NCBI GenBank assembly: GCA_964387745.1
Contig: CAYLXL010000003.1
Location: forward strand, 10,567 to 74,566
Source of the DNA: JAGOUU01 sp964387745
GTDB lineage: Bacteria > Pseudomonadota > Gammaproteobacteria > JAGOUU01
Reading direction: 5' to 3'
DNA length: 64,000 nucleotides
In this document: positions 8,937 through 17,305 of the stretch, in pieces
Numbering within the stretch: position 1 is the stretch's first letter
Layout: each line of letters begins with the position of its first letter
Program-made: the position numbers and the translations under genes
The notes under the pieces: model-generated
What the model saw: only the letters and a program-made list of their open reading frames with translations
Database searches by the model: none
Told to the model about the DNA's origin: nothing

Positions 8937-9875
8937 ATGACCGTGAAAAAAAAGGGTCTAAAAAAAGGAACGTTAGAATTTTTATTAAGCAGCACAGGCT
9001 TAGATGATACCTTGGTTCTAGACGATGGCGAAGAAAAGGCCCCTGTTGCTACTAGCCAGACTAATCAAGTTAGCGCGCGCGTAGAAGACAATCAATCAGC
9101 AAAAGGTTTAGTCCATCTCCAGATAGAGGAGATTGTCCGCTCACCTTATCAACCGCGCAAAAATTTTGAACCACAGGGTTTGCAGGAATTAGCTGAGTCA
9201 ATAAAGGCTAAGGGGCTTATTCAGCCTGTTATAGTTCGTAAAAATGCCAATAACTATGAATTAATCGCAGGTGAGCGTCGCTGGCGAGCGGCTCAACTAG
9301 CAGGGTTGCATACAATCCCAGCAGTAGTAAAAGATGTTGACGATGAAACTGCTCTGGTTATGGCTATTGTTGAGAATATTCAACGTAAAGATTTAAACCC
9401 CATAGAAGAAGCAACAAGTTTTCAACGCCTTATTGATGAGTTTGCTTTAACTCAGCAAGAGGTTTCGCAAATAGTCGGTAAGTCTAGAAGTGCGGTGACT
9501 AATACTCTTCGTTTATTAGGGCTGATTCCTGAGGTACAAGCAATGCTTGAGGCAGGCAAGCTTGAAATGGGGCATGCCAGGGCTTTATTATCTTTAAATA
9601 AAACCCAGCAATTAGATTTAGCTAATAAAATTATTATTAGATCAGCATCAGTACGCGAAGCTGAAAGATGGGTAAAAGAGATTCTAGAGCCCAATCTAGA
9701 CACAGGCGAAAAATCTTATATCCAAGATCCTAATATACGCGCTTTACAGGTTAAGTTATCAGAAACTTTAGGTGCTAATGTTGCGATTAACCACGAGAGA
9801 TCAGGCAAAGGTAAATTAGTAATTAATTATCATAGTCTTGATGAGCTTGATGGTATAATTGAAAAAATTCACTAA
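8937..9875 (+). CDS. parB: Chromosome partitioning protein ParB (Spo0J)
   Basis: A 312-residue CTPase and parS-binding protein that loads and slides on origin-proximal DNA. The signature GERRWRAA is at residues 112-119 and ENIQRKDLNPIEEA at about 142-155, followed by the helix-turn-helix (VSQIVGKSRSAVTNTLRLL). The first 55 residues form a low-complexity acidic and Lys-rich leader containing the segment that normally contacts ParA. I saw no obvious parS site (TGTTTCACGTGAAACA type) in the window, though I could not search exhaustively. Confidence 0.95.
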   Translation: MTVKKKGLKKGTLEFLLSSTGLDDTLVLDDGEEKAPVATSQTNQVSARVEDNQSAKGLVHLQIEEIVRSPYQPRKNFEPQGLQELAESIKAKGLIQPVIVRKNANNYELIAGERRWRAAQLAGLHTIPAVVKDVDDETALVMAIVENIQRKDLNPIEEATSFQRLIDEFALTQQEVSQIVGKSRSAVTNTLRLLGLIPEVQAMLEAGKLEMGHARALLSLNKTQQLDLANKIIIRSASVREAERWVKEILEPNLDTGEKSYIQDPNIRALQVKLSETLGANVAINHERSGKGKLVINYHSLDELDGIIEKIH

Positions 9876-9906
9876 GCCATACAGCAAGTTATATATTTTC
9901 TGTATT

Positions 9907-9934
9907 GTTATCATGAGTTATCGTTAGTTATCAT
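9907..9934 (+). promoter_or_regulatory. Three helically phased GTTATC repeats before the atp promoter
   Basis: GTTATCAT at 9907, GTTATCGT at 9917 and GTTATCAT at 9927 are spaced exactly 10 bases apart, one helical turn, and end ten bases before the -35 box of the atp operon promoter. The position suits a regulator binding on one DNA face. They loosely resemble DnaA boxes (TTATCATCA against TTATCCACA), but only 6-7 of 9 positions fit. Confidence 0.5.
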
Positions 9935-9944
9935 CACATAATCG

Positions 9945-9973
9945 TTGCAATGTTGTAATAAACGTAATAAAAT
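9945..9973 (+). promoter_or_regulatory. Promoter of the ATP synthase operon
   Basis: TTGCAA at 9945-9950 and TAAAAT at 9968-9973 are separated by exactly 17 bases. Transcription would begin near 9980, only about nine bases before the atpI ATG at 9989, so the mRNA would be almost leaderless. Confidence 0.55.
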
Positions 9974-9988
9974 TCTTTGTATTTTAAG

Positions 9989-10408
9989 ATGAGCGCAGTA
10001 AATAACCAAAATAACACTAGAAAAACTGGTTATGCTTATTACCAAGAGAAGCAACGTTTGTTAGTCAAAACGGTTGTGAAACTTCAGTGTATAGCGTTGG
10101 TTTTGCTTGTAGTAATAACAGCTTTAATGACTAGTTTGGAATGGTCAGATGTCTGTTCGGTTACTATCGGCAGTTTGTGCGCAATAATACCAAATTTATA
10201 CTATGCCTATTTTAGTTTTCGTTATATAGGCGCTAAGAATGCACGGAAAGTATTAAACAGTATCTATTTTGCTGAGATGCTGAAGTTTGTTTTAGTGGTT
10301 TGTATGTTGTGCATTAGCTACTCGATTCCAGGACTTAACCCTCTGGGTATTTTATTTGGATTTGTAGTTTTGTTTAGTTGTATGTTTGTTTTACCACTTG
10401 TTAAATAA
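9989..10408 (+). CDS. atpI: ATP synthase assembly protein I (AtpI)
   Basis: A 139-residue membrane protein at the head of the atp operon, where AtpI assists assembly of the c-ring. Four hydrophobic segments are visible at about residues 34-52, 57-77, 95-110 and 114-133, the usual pattern. I place the start at ATG 9989 rather than TTG 9977, because the promoter at 9945-9973 would start transcription downstream of the TTG. Sequence conservation in AtpI is low, so the call rests on length, topology and position directly before atpB. Confidence 0.8.
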   Translation: MSAVNNQNNTRKTGYAYYQEKQRLLVKTVVKLQCIALVLLVVITALMTSLEWSDVCSVTIGSLCAIIPNLYYAYFSFRYIGAKNARKVLNSIYFAEMLKFVLVVCMLCISYSIPGLNPLGILFGFVVLFSCMFVLPLVK

Positions 10409-10438
10409 ACAATAATAAATAGTAAAAGAGTGATTTAA

Positions 10439-11233
10439 ATGAGTTCAAGTACAGAGATTTCAGAAACAATCAAACATCACCTGGTTCATTGGACAGTTGG
10501 TAGTGACGCAAGTACAGCTATTCATATGGATACTTTGTTGGTTTCACTGATTGCAGGCTGCACTTTTTTATATTTTTTTATGAAAGTTGCAATGAATGTA
10601 ACTTCGGGTAAGCCAGGAAGATTACAGTTGTTTGTTGAAATGGTTGTAAGCTTTGTAAACAATTGTGTATCTGAGACTTATCATGGGAAGAGCAAAAAAT
10701 TTGTAGCGTCTTTAGCATTAACAATTTTTTGTTGGGTTTTCTTGATGAATGCAGTTGACCTTTTACCTGTGGATTTAATTCCCGGAATGATAGAGTCATT
10801 AGGTGTTGAGAATTTTCGTGCTGTGCCAACAGCAGATTTAAATATGACTTTTGCTTTGTCTATTTCTGTGTTTTTTATTTTGATATTTTTGAATATTCAA
10901 GCAAAAGGTATTAAAGGCTTTATTGGTGAATGTATATTTCATCCATTTTCTAGTGACTGGTTGATTTTGAAGGTTATTTTTGCACCTGTTAATCTAGTAT
11001 TTAAAATAGTAGAAGAGTTTGCAAAACCTGTCTCTTTGGCGTTACGTCTATTTGGGAACATGTATTCAGGTGAGTTGATATTTATATTAATAGCAACGTT
11101 GATTCCTTCGTATTTACAGTGGACCTTAGGTCTACCCTGGGCTATTTTTCATATTTTAATTATTACGTTACAAGCGTATGTATTTATGATATTGACCATA
11201 GTCTATTGTAATATGGCGAGTCATTCACACTAG
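10439..11233 (+). CDS. atpB: ATP synthase subunit a
   Basis: The membrane stator subunit that forms the proton half-channels against the c-ring. The 264-residue chain has about six hydrophobic segments. The essential Arg of the family (aArg210 in E. coli) is Arg203 in the stretch LALRLFGNMYSGE. The late-helix Gln in ITLQAYVF is also present. Thirty bases separate it from atpI. It is followed by an unusually long 168-base spacer before atpE, A+T-rich, in which I see no gene. Confidence 0.96.
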   Translation: MSSSTEISETIKHHLVHWTVGSDASTAIHMDTLLVSLIAGCTFLYFFMKVAMNVTSGKPGRLQLFVEMVVSFVNNCVSETYHGKSKKFVASLALTIFCWVFLMNAVDLLPVDLIPGMIESLGVENFRAVPTADLNMTFALSISVFFILIFLNIQAKGIKGFIGECIFHPFSSDWLILKVIFAPVNLVFKIVEEFAKPVSLALRLFGNMYSGELIFILIATLIPSYLQWTLGLPWAIFHILIITLQAYVFMILTIVYCNMASHSH

Positions 11234-11401
11234 AAATAGTATTAGAGATAGAAAATTAATCCTGTTTAACGATTCCAAAAGCGGGGCTAATAATATATGA
11301 TGGCAACAAATTATTACATAGTATATTTTATAGTATGTTTTAGGTAATATATTTTAAAGTTAATAAATCAATAAAGTTATAATTTTATTTGGAGAGAAGT
11401 T

Positions 11402-11740
11402 ATGAATACTACAGCTACTTTAATTGCAAATGTTCAATGTACTACTGTTATTGCTGTGGCAATATTAATTGCAGTAGGTGCATTAGGTACAGCTATAGGG
11501 TTTGCGTTACTAGGTGGGAAATTCCTAGAAAGCGTCGCAAGACAACCAGAAATGGCTAGTGAATTACAAGGTAAATTATTTATTGTGACAGCATTATTAG
11601 ATGCGGTAACGATGATCGGTGTTGGTATGGCATTATATTTCACTTTCGCAAATCCGTTCTTAGCTGAAGTTAAAACAGCTGCTGCTGGCGTTGCTACAGT
11701 AGGTACTCTTGAACATACATCAGAAAGCGAAGCTGGTTAA
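11402..11740 (+). CDS. atpE: ATP synthase subunit c with a C-terminal extension
   Basis: The proteolipid of the rotor ring. Two hydrophobic helices are joined by the polar loop ARQPE (residues 46-50), and the proton-carrying carboxylate is Asp67 in LLDAVTMIG. The usual protein ends soon after FANPF; this one runs on for about 25 more residues (88-112), an Ala/Val/Thr-rich piece ending in an acidic tail, making 112 residues against 79 in E. coli. A strong GGAGAG precedes the ATG, as expected for the most abundantly made subunit. The reading frame is clean, so I take the extension as real. Confidence 0.95.
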   Translation: MNTTATLIANVQCTTVIAVAILIAVGALGTAIGFALLGGKFLESVARQPEMASELQGKLFIVTALLDAVTMIGVGMALYFTFANPFLAEVKTAAAGVATVGTLEHTSESEAG

Positions 11741-11772
11741 GATTTAAGTTTAAAGAATACTAGGAGCCACCC

Positions 11773-12246
11773 GTGAGTGTACTATTGTCGAGCTTATTTG
11801 GGCAAATGATAACTTTTGCCATATTTGTTTGGTTTACCATGCGTTTCGTGTGGCCGGTTATAATATCTGCAATGGAAAAGCGTGAGCAAGTCATTGCTGA
11901 CGGTTTGGCTGCTGCAGAGCGCGGGCACTACGAGCTTAAAAAAGCTCATGAACTTGCAACTAATCAAATTAAATCAGCTAAGCAGCAAGCGATGGAAATA
12001 GTTGAAAAAGCTAATCAGCGTGCCATCGTTATGCTAGAAGAAGCAGAAGTTGCAGCTAAAGAAAGGTATGATCATATCATTCGTTCCGCTGAAGCTGAGC
12101 TAATAGCAAAAGAAACAAAAGTTCGTGATGAGTTAAGAAAGCAAATTGTTAATATTGCAGTTTTAGGTGCTGAAAAAATTCTTAAAAAGAATATTGATGC
12201 AACAGCTCAAAATGACATTATTGCTGATATAGTGCAACAATTTTAA
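11773..12246 (+). CDS. atpF: ATP synthase subunit b
   Basis: A 157-residue peripheral stalk subunit, the same size as E. coli b (156). A single N-terminal transmembrane helix (about residues 6-26) leads into a long charged coiled coil rich in Ala, Glu and Lys, with the dimerisation heptads around residues 60-120 and a C-terminal part that binds delta. The start codon is GTG at 11773, preceded by AGGAGC. It sits between atpE and atpH in the standard order. Confidence 0.95.
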   Translation: MSVLLSSLFGQMITFAIFVWFTMRFVWPVIISAMEKREQVIADGLAAAERGHYELKKAHELATNQIKSAKQQAMEIVEKANQRAIVMLEEAEVAAKERYDHIIRSAEAELIAKETKVRDELRKQIVNIAVLGAEKILKKNIDATAQNDIIADIVQQF

Positions 12247-12268
12247 TAAATAAGTTGGAAATTATTAG

Positions 12269-12820
12269 ATGACTGAAAAACTCACCATTGCACGACCATA
12301 CGCAAAGGCGGCTTTTGGTTATGCATTAACTAATAATTGTCTAGATGCGTGGTCTGGTTTTTTGAATGAAATAGCAGCAGTTACTAGAGATGAGAGAGTG
12401 GTTAAAGTTATACATAACCCAGCTTATGCTAGTCATAAAACGGCAGATTTCTTAATTTCTTTTAACTTACATTCATCGCAAGATAAAAAAATAGAAGAAG
12501 CTTCTTCTAATTTTATTAGGCTTTTAGCGGAAAATGGTCGTCTAGAGTTGCTGCCAGAAATAGCAAGTCTCTACGATGCGTTTAAGTTAAAACATAATCG
12601 TTTAGCAAAAGCGCAAATTACGTCAGCAATTGAGATATCAAAAGAGCAGCAGCAACAGTTACAAGCGGCACTTGAAAAGAAATTAGGTGTAAAAATTAAC
12701 TTGGAATTTAAGGTCGACGCGAATTTGATAGGCGGAATGATAGTAAAAACAGGCGATCTAGTTATTGATGCTTCTGTAAAAGGTCAGCTTAATAAGCTTT
12801 TAACAAAATTAGCAGCATAA
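12269..12820 (+). CDS. atpH: ATP synthase subunit delta
   Basis: A 183-residue protein linking the b stalk to the top of the F1 head. The N-terminal ARPYAKAAFGYA (residues 8-19) and the C-terminal LIGGMIVKTGDLVIDASVKGQLNKL are the two conserved ends of the family; the first gives the six-helix alpha-binding bundle, the second the b-binding part. Twenty-two bases separate it from atpF and 67 from atpA. Confidence 0.95.
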   Translation: MTEKLTIARPYAKAAFGYALTNNCLDAWSGFLNEIAAVTRDERVVKVIHNPAYASHKTADFLISFNLHSSQDKKIEEASSNFIRLLAENGRLELLPEIASLYDAFKLKHNRLAKAQITSAIEISKEQQQQLQAALEKKLGVKINLEFKVDANLIGGMIVKTGDLVIDASVKGQLNKLLTKLAA

Positions 12821-12834
12821 AGTTAAAATAAATT

Positions 12835-12874
12835 AAAATATAGTATCAAAGTATAGTATTAAAGTATAAGTATT
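12835..12874 (+). repeat. Tandem 13-bp repeat in the atpH-atpA spacer
   Basis: Three near-identical units of the form AAAGTATAGTATT lie head to tail between atpH and atpA; the first has two differences and the last one extra base. Confidence 0.8.
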
Positions 12875-12887
12875 CGAGGTTAAGTCA

Positions 12888-14432
12888 ATGCAACCATTAA
12901 GAGCTTCTGAAATTAGTGAATTAATTAAGCAACGTATCGATTCTTTTGAGCTGGTTTCGGAAGGAAGAACTGAAGGTACTATCAGTAGCTTAATGGACGG
13001 TATCGTGAGATTGCATGGTTTAGATGACGTTATGCAAGGTGAGATGATAGAGTTTGAAAATAACACTTACGGTCTTGCGCTTAACTTACAACAAGACTCT
13101 GTTGGTGCTGTAGTTTTAGGAAAGTCTGATAAAATTGCTGAAGGGCAAAAAGCTAAATGTACTGGTCGTATTTTAGAAGTTCCAGTTGGTGAAGCTTTAT
13201 TAGGCCGCGTTGTTGATGCTCTAGGTAACCCTATCGATGGTAAAGGCGCACTCGGAACTACACAAACATCTCCTATCGAAAAGGTCGCGCCTGGTGTAAT
13301 TGCACGTCAATCAGTAAGCCAGCCCGTGCAAACAGGTTTAAAATCTGTTGATGCTTTGATTCCGCTAGGGCGTGGCCAGCGTGAATTAATTATTGGTGAC
13401 AGACAAACAGGTAAAACAGCAGTTGCTATTGATACTATTATCAATCAAAAGAAATCAGGCGTTAAATGTATTTACGTTGCTATCGGTCAAAAAGCATCTT
13501 CGATTGCTGCCGTTGTGCGTAAATTAGAAGAGCATGATGCTTTAGCACACACTATTATTGTTGCAGCAACAGCATCAGATCCTGCTGCGATGCAATTTAT
13601 TGCGCCGTTTTCTGGTTGCGCAATGGGTGAATACTTCAGAGACAATGGTGAAGATGCACTTATTGTTTATGATGATTTAACTAAACAAGCTTGGGCTTAT
13701 CGTCAAATTTCCTTATTATTACGCCGTCCACCAGGCCGTGAAGCATATCCTGGTGACGTGTTTTATTTACACTCAAGATTATTAGAACGTGCCGCACGTG
13801 TAAATGCTGAGCATCTTGAAAAGATTACTAATGGCCGTGTAAAAGGTAAAACAGGTTCATTAACAGCGTTGCCAATCATTGAAACACAAGCTGGTGACGT
13901 TTCTGCATTCGTTCCAACCAACGTGATTTCGATTACAGACGGTCAGATTTATTTAGAAACAAGTTTGTTTAATGCCGGCTTTAGACCAGCAATTAACGCA
14001 GGTTTATCAGTATCTCGTGTAGGTGGTGCTGCGCAAACTAAGATTATTAAAAAACTCGGCGGTGGTATGCGTTTGGCGTTAGCACAGTTTCGTGAGCTTG
14101 AGTCTTTTGCACAGTTTGCATCTGATTTAGATGAAGCTACTAGAAAGCAATTAAGACGTGGACAAGTCCTAATGGAAGTAACTAAACAACGTCAATATTC
14201 ACCACTTACAGTAGCAGAAACAGCGCTTTGTTTATTTGCTGCAAATGAAGGTTACCTAGATGATATAGATGTTAAGAAAATTACTGACTTTGAAGATGCC
14301 TTAATTAGCTATGCTCGTCTAAGTTATCCTGAACTATTAGAGCAGGTTAACAGAGAAAGTGATTATAACGACGATGTCAAAAACAAATTTGATCAAGTTC
14401 TAACATCATTTAAATCATCTACACAGTGGTAA
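12888..14432 (+). CDS. atpA: ATP synthase subunit alpha
   Basis: A 514-residue F1 subunit holding the non-catalytic nucleotide sites. The P-loop GDRQTGKT is at residues 170-177, and the Arg finger region SVSRVGGAAQ that completes the neighbouring catalytic site is present near residue 375. Length and sequence are ordinary, one residue longer than E. coli alpha. CGAGG about seven bases before the ATG acts as ribosome binding site. The gene follows atpH after 67 bases containing a tandem repeat. Confidence 0.97.
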   Translation: MQPLRASEISELIKQRIDSFELVSEGRTEGTISSLMDGIVRLHGLDDVMQGEMIEFENNTYGLALNLQQDSVGAVVLGKSDKIAEGQKAKCTGRILEVPVGEALLGRVVDALGNPIDGKGALGTTQTSPIEKVAPGVIARQSVSQPVQTGLKSVDALIPLGRGQRELIIGDRQTGKTAVAIDTIINQKKSGVKCIYVAIGQKASSIAAVVRKLEEHDALAHTIIVAATASDPAAMQFIAPFSGCAMGEYFRDNGEDALIVYDDLTKQAWAYRQISLLLRRPPGREAYPGDVFYLHSRLLERAARVNAEHLEKITNGRVKGKTGSLTALPIIETQAGDVSAFVPTNVISITDGQIYLETSLFNAGFRPAINAGLSVSRVGGAAQTKIIKKLGGGMRLALAQFRELESFAQFASDLDEATRKQLRRGQVLMEVTKQRQYSPLTVAETALCLFAANEGYLDDIDVKKITDFEDALISYARLSYPELLEQVNRESDYNDDVKNKFDQVLTSFKSSTQW

Positions 14433-14444
14433 GTTGGTAGCAAT

Positions 14445-15308
14445 ATGTCTAGCGGCAAAGAGATAAAATCACAAATTAAAAGTGTGAATAACATGAAGAA
14501 GATTACTCGTGCCATGGAAATGGTATCTGCGAGTAAAATGCGTAAAACGCAAGATGCTATGTATGCAGCGCGTCCTTATTCTCAAGCTATACACAATATT
14601 GTCGGGCACATTGCAAAGACTAATCCAGAGTACAAACATCCGTACATGGATAAACGAGATGTTAAAAGAGTAGGATATATTATTGTATCTACTGATCGGG
14701 GTTTATGTGGTGGTCTAAATATAAATTTGTTTAAAAAAGTCCTTGCGAGCATGGAGCAATATACGCAGCAAGGAGTAGAAACTACGTGTTTTATAATAGG
14801 TGGTAAAGCTGAAGGCTTTTTCAAACGAGTCAAAACAAACATCGCTGCATCTATTACGCATCTAGGTGATCGACCAAGCGCTTATGATCTGGTTGGTGGC
14901 GTTAAAATAATGCTTGAAATGTATGACAACCTGCAAATTGATGAGTTGTATGTATGTTACAATGACTTCGTTAATACTATGAGTTTGGTTCCTAAGGTTG
15001 AATCAATACTACCGATTGCACCAGTTGATGATTTACAAGTTAAGCACCAGTGGGACTATATTTACGAGCCTGATCCAAAAGACTTGCTGACATTTTTGCT
15101 TATAAGATTTGTTGAAATTCAGGTTTATCATGCTGTAGTTGAAAATATTGCCTCAGAGCAAGCAGCTAGAATGGTTGCTATGAAGTCAGCATCTGAAAAC
15201 GCTACTGAAGTAATCGGTGATTTAAAGCTCGTTTACAATAAAGCACGCCAAGCATCGATTACGCAAGAATTATCGGAAATCGTAGCAGGTGCATCAGCGG
15301 TGGTGTGA
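14445..15308 (+). CDS. atpG: ATP synthase subunit gamma
   Basis: The central rotor shaft. The N-terminal helix with IKSVNNMKKITRAMEMVSASKM (about residues 10-31) and the C-terminal helix with ARMVAMKSASENA and the closing LVYNKARQASITQELSEIVAGASA are the two halves of the coiled-coil shaft. Length is 287 residues, as in E. coli. It starts 12 bases after atpA and is followed by a 98-base spacer with a small tandem repeat. Confidence 0.96.
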   Translation: MSSGKEIKSQIKSVNNMKKITRAMEMVSASKMRKTQDAMYAARPYSQAIHNIVGHIAKTNPEYKHPYMDKRDVKRVGYIIVSTDRGLCGGLNINLFKKVLASMEQYTQQGVETTCFIIGGKAEGFFKRVKTNIAASITHLGDRPSAYDLVGGVKIMLEMYDNLQIDELYVCYNDFVNTMSLVPKVESILPIAPVDDLQVKHQWDYIYEPDPKDLLTFLLIRFVEIQVYHAVVENIASEQAARMVAMKSASENATEVIGDLKLVYNKARQASITQELSEIVAGASAVV

Positions 15309-15328
15309 TAAGACTTATACAACGCAAT

Positions 15329-15349
15329 AAAAATTAAAAATTAAAAATT
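15329..15349 (+). repeat. Tandem 7-bp repeat in the atpG-atpD spacer
   Basis: Three perfect head-to-tail copies of AAAAATT. Confidence 0.75.
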
Positions 15350-15406
15350 AAATTTAGAAATTCAGAAATAGATAGAATCTTAAAGACGAAGAGGTAAGAT
15401 CATCCC

Positions 15407-16825
15407 ATGACTACTAAAAATGCTCATGCAAACGCAGCATATGCAAATACAGGTAAGATTAAAGAAATCATTGGTGCGGTTGTTGACGTAGAGTTTCCTA
15501 GAGAAGCTGTGCCAAAAGTTTATGATGCATTAACTGTAGCAAATGGCGATAACCAGCTTACTTTAGAAGTACAACAGCAGCTTGGTGATGGTGTTGTTCG
15601 TTGTATTGCAATGGGTGTCTCTGATGGCTTAAAAAGAAATTTATCAGTAGCTAATACAGGTAGACCGATTCAAGTACCAGTTGGTTCAGAAACTTTAGGT
15701 CGTATCATGGATGTTTTAGGTAATCCTATTGATGATCAGGGCCCGATTGGTGAAAAAGAACGCAGATCAATTCATAATGCGCCGCCTGCTTACGATGAAT
15801 TATCATCAGGTGTTGAATTATTAGAAACAGGGATTAAAGTAGTCGATCTTATTTGTCCTTTCGTAAAAGGCGGTAAAGTAGGACTATTCGGTGGTGCAGG
15901 CGTCGGTAAAACAGTAACGATGATGGAACTTATCCGTAATATTGCTGTAGAGCATAGTGGTTCATCAGTGTTTGCCGGTGTGGGCGAACGTACTCGTGAA
16001 GGTAACGACTTTTATCATGAAATGAAAGAGTCGGGAGTATTAGACAAGATTTCTTTAGTGTATGGTCAGATGAACGAGCCACCAGGAAACAGATTACGTG
16101 TAGCTTTAACTGGTTTGACTATGGCAGAAAAGTTCCGTGATGAAGGGCGAGATGTATTATTATTTATTGATAATATTTATCGTTATACTTTAGCCGGGGT
16201 CGAGGTATCAGCTTTACTGGGTCGTATGCCATCTGCGGTAGGTTATCAGCCAACATTAGCAGAAGAAATGGGGGTTCTACAGGAACGTATTACTTCAACA
16301 AAAACTGGTTCAATTACTTCTGTGCAAGCTATTTATGTACCAGCTGACGATTTGACCGATCCATCTCCTGCTACTACGTTTACCCATCTTGATGCTACAG
16401 TCGTATTATCTCGCCAGGTGGCAGAATTAGGTATCTATCCTGCGGTAGATCCACTTGATTCTACTAGTAGACAGCTAGATCCACTTGTAATTGGACATGA
16501 GCATTATAATATTGCCCGTCAAGTTCAGGCTATATTACAAAAAAATAATGAATTAAAAGATATTATTGCTATCTTAGGTATGGATGAATTGTCAGAAGAA
16601 GACAAAAAGACTGTAACTCGTGCCCGTAAAATTCAGCGTTTCATGTCGCAACCATTCTTCGTGGCTGAAGTGTTTTCTGGTGCCCCGGGTAAGTTCGTAT
16701 CATTGAAAGATACAATTAAAGGTTTTAGCATGATTATCTCTGGAGAGCTTGATCATTTACCTGAGCAGGCATTCTATATGGTCGGAACAATTGAAGAAGC
16801 TATAGAGAAAGCGAAAAAAATATAA
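15407..16825 (+). CDS. atpD: ATP synthase subunit beta
   Basis: The catalytic F1 subunit. The P-loop GGAGVGKT is at residues 162-169, VGERTREGNDFYHEM supplies the catalytic Glu, and the DELSEED lever is intact near residue 385. The chain has 472 residues, about a dozen more than E. coli, because the first 15 residues (many Ala and Asn) precede the normal GKI start; no internal in-frame ATG offers a shorter form. AGAGG lies about 11 bases before the start. Confidence 0.97.
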   Translation: MTTKNAHANAAYANTGKIKEIIGAVVDVEFPREAVPKVYDALTVANGDNQLTLEVQQQLGDGVVRCIAMGVSDGLKRNLSVANTGRPIQVPVGSETLGRIMDVLGNPIDDQGPIGEKERRSIHNAPPAYDELSSGVELLETGIKVVDLICPFVKGGKVGLFGGAGVGKTVTMMELIRNIAVEHSGSSVFAGVGERTREGNDFYHEMKESGVLDKISLVYGQMNEPPGNRLRVALTGLTMAEKFRDEGRDVLLFIDNIYRYTLAGVEVSALLGRMPSAVGYQPTLAEEMGVLQERITSTKTGSITSVQAIYVPADDLTDPSPATTFTHLDATVVLSRQVAELGIYPAVDPLDSTSRQLDPLVIGHEHYNIARQVQAILQKNNELKDIIAILGMDELSEEDKKTVTRARKIQRFMSQPFFVAEVFSGAPGKFVSLKDTIKGFSMIISGELDHLPEQAFYMVGTIEEAIEKAKKI

Positions 16826-16840
16826 CTTGGGTATATATAA

Positions 16841-17287
16841 ATGAATAATAAGGTTAGTGCAAATACTATTGCTGTTCGGGTTGTAGGCTCGGATGGTGAG
16901 TTATATTGGGATAAGGCTGATATGGTTATTGCTTCTGCTTATAATGGAGAAGTAGGGATTAAACCAAAACATGCACCATTTTTAGCTATGTTAAAGCCTG
17001 GTCAGATAACCATTATTACAGGGGAGCATGAAGAAGGTTTTTATGTTTCCGGTGGTGTTATTGAAGTACAGCCTTATTTAGTAACTATTTTAGCTGATAA
17101 TGCAGAGCGCGCAAAAGATATAGACGAATCTAAAGCGCTTAGAGCAAAAGAGGATGCTGAAAAATTACTTGCTGATAAATCAGCCAAGTTAGATTATGCA
17201 AAATTACAGGTACAATTAGCACAGTCTTTAGCGCAATTACGTGCTGCAAAACGTTTTAAGAATCGCGCAGAACACAAAAGATCATAA
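16841..17287 (+). CDS. atpC: ATP synthase subunit epsilon
   Basis: A 148-residue subunit at the foot of the rotor. The N-terminal beta sandwich contains GEVGIKPKHAPFLAMLKPGQI (about residues 42-62), the family's best conserved stretch, and the C-terminal two-helix hairpin that can inhibit ATP hydrolysis is Ala/Lys rich and ends in a basic tail. It closes the atp operon and lies 18 bases before glmU with no terminator between, so the two may be transcribed together. Confidence 0.95.
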   Translation: MNNKVSANTIAVRVVGSDGELYWDKADMVIASAYNGEVGIKPKHAPFLAMLKPGQITIITGEHEEGFYVSGGVIEVQPYLVTILADNAERAKDIDESKALRAKEDAEKLLADKSAKLDYAKLQVQLAQSLAQLRAAKRFKNRAEHKRS

Positions 17288-17305
17288 TTGATCATAGGAT
17301 AAAGA

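Noticed and set aside
8937..9875. parS site within or near parAB
   Set aside because: No 16-bp palindrome of the TGTTTCACGTGAAACA type was seen in the region by eye.
9901..9940. DnaA-box cluster beside parAB
   Set aside because: The three phased repeats match the DnaA box at only 6-7 of 9 positions, so I keep them as an unassigned regulator site.
9977..9988. TTG at 9977 as the atpI start
   Set aside because: The TTGCAA-17-TAAAAT promoter would start transcription near 9980, after this codon; the ATG at 9989 fits better.
12833..13066. Minus-strand reading frame opposite the atpA start
   Set aside because: It lies opposite strongly conserved atpA codons, has no motif and no promoter; it is a shadow of the real gene.
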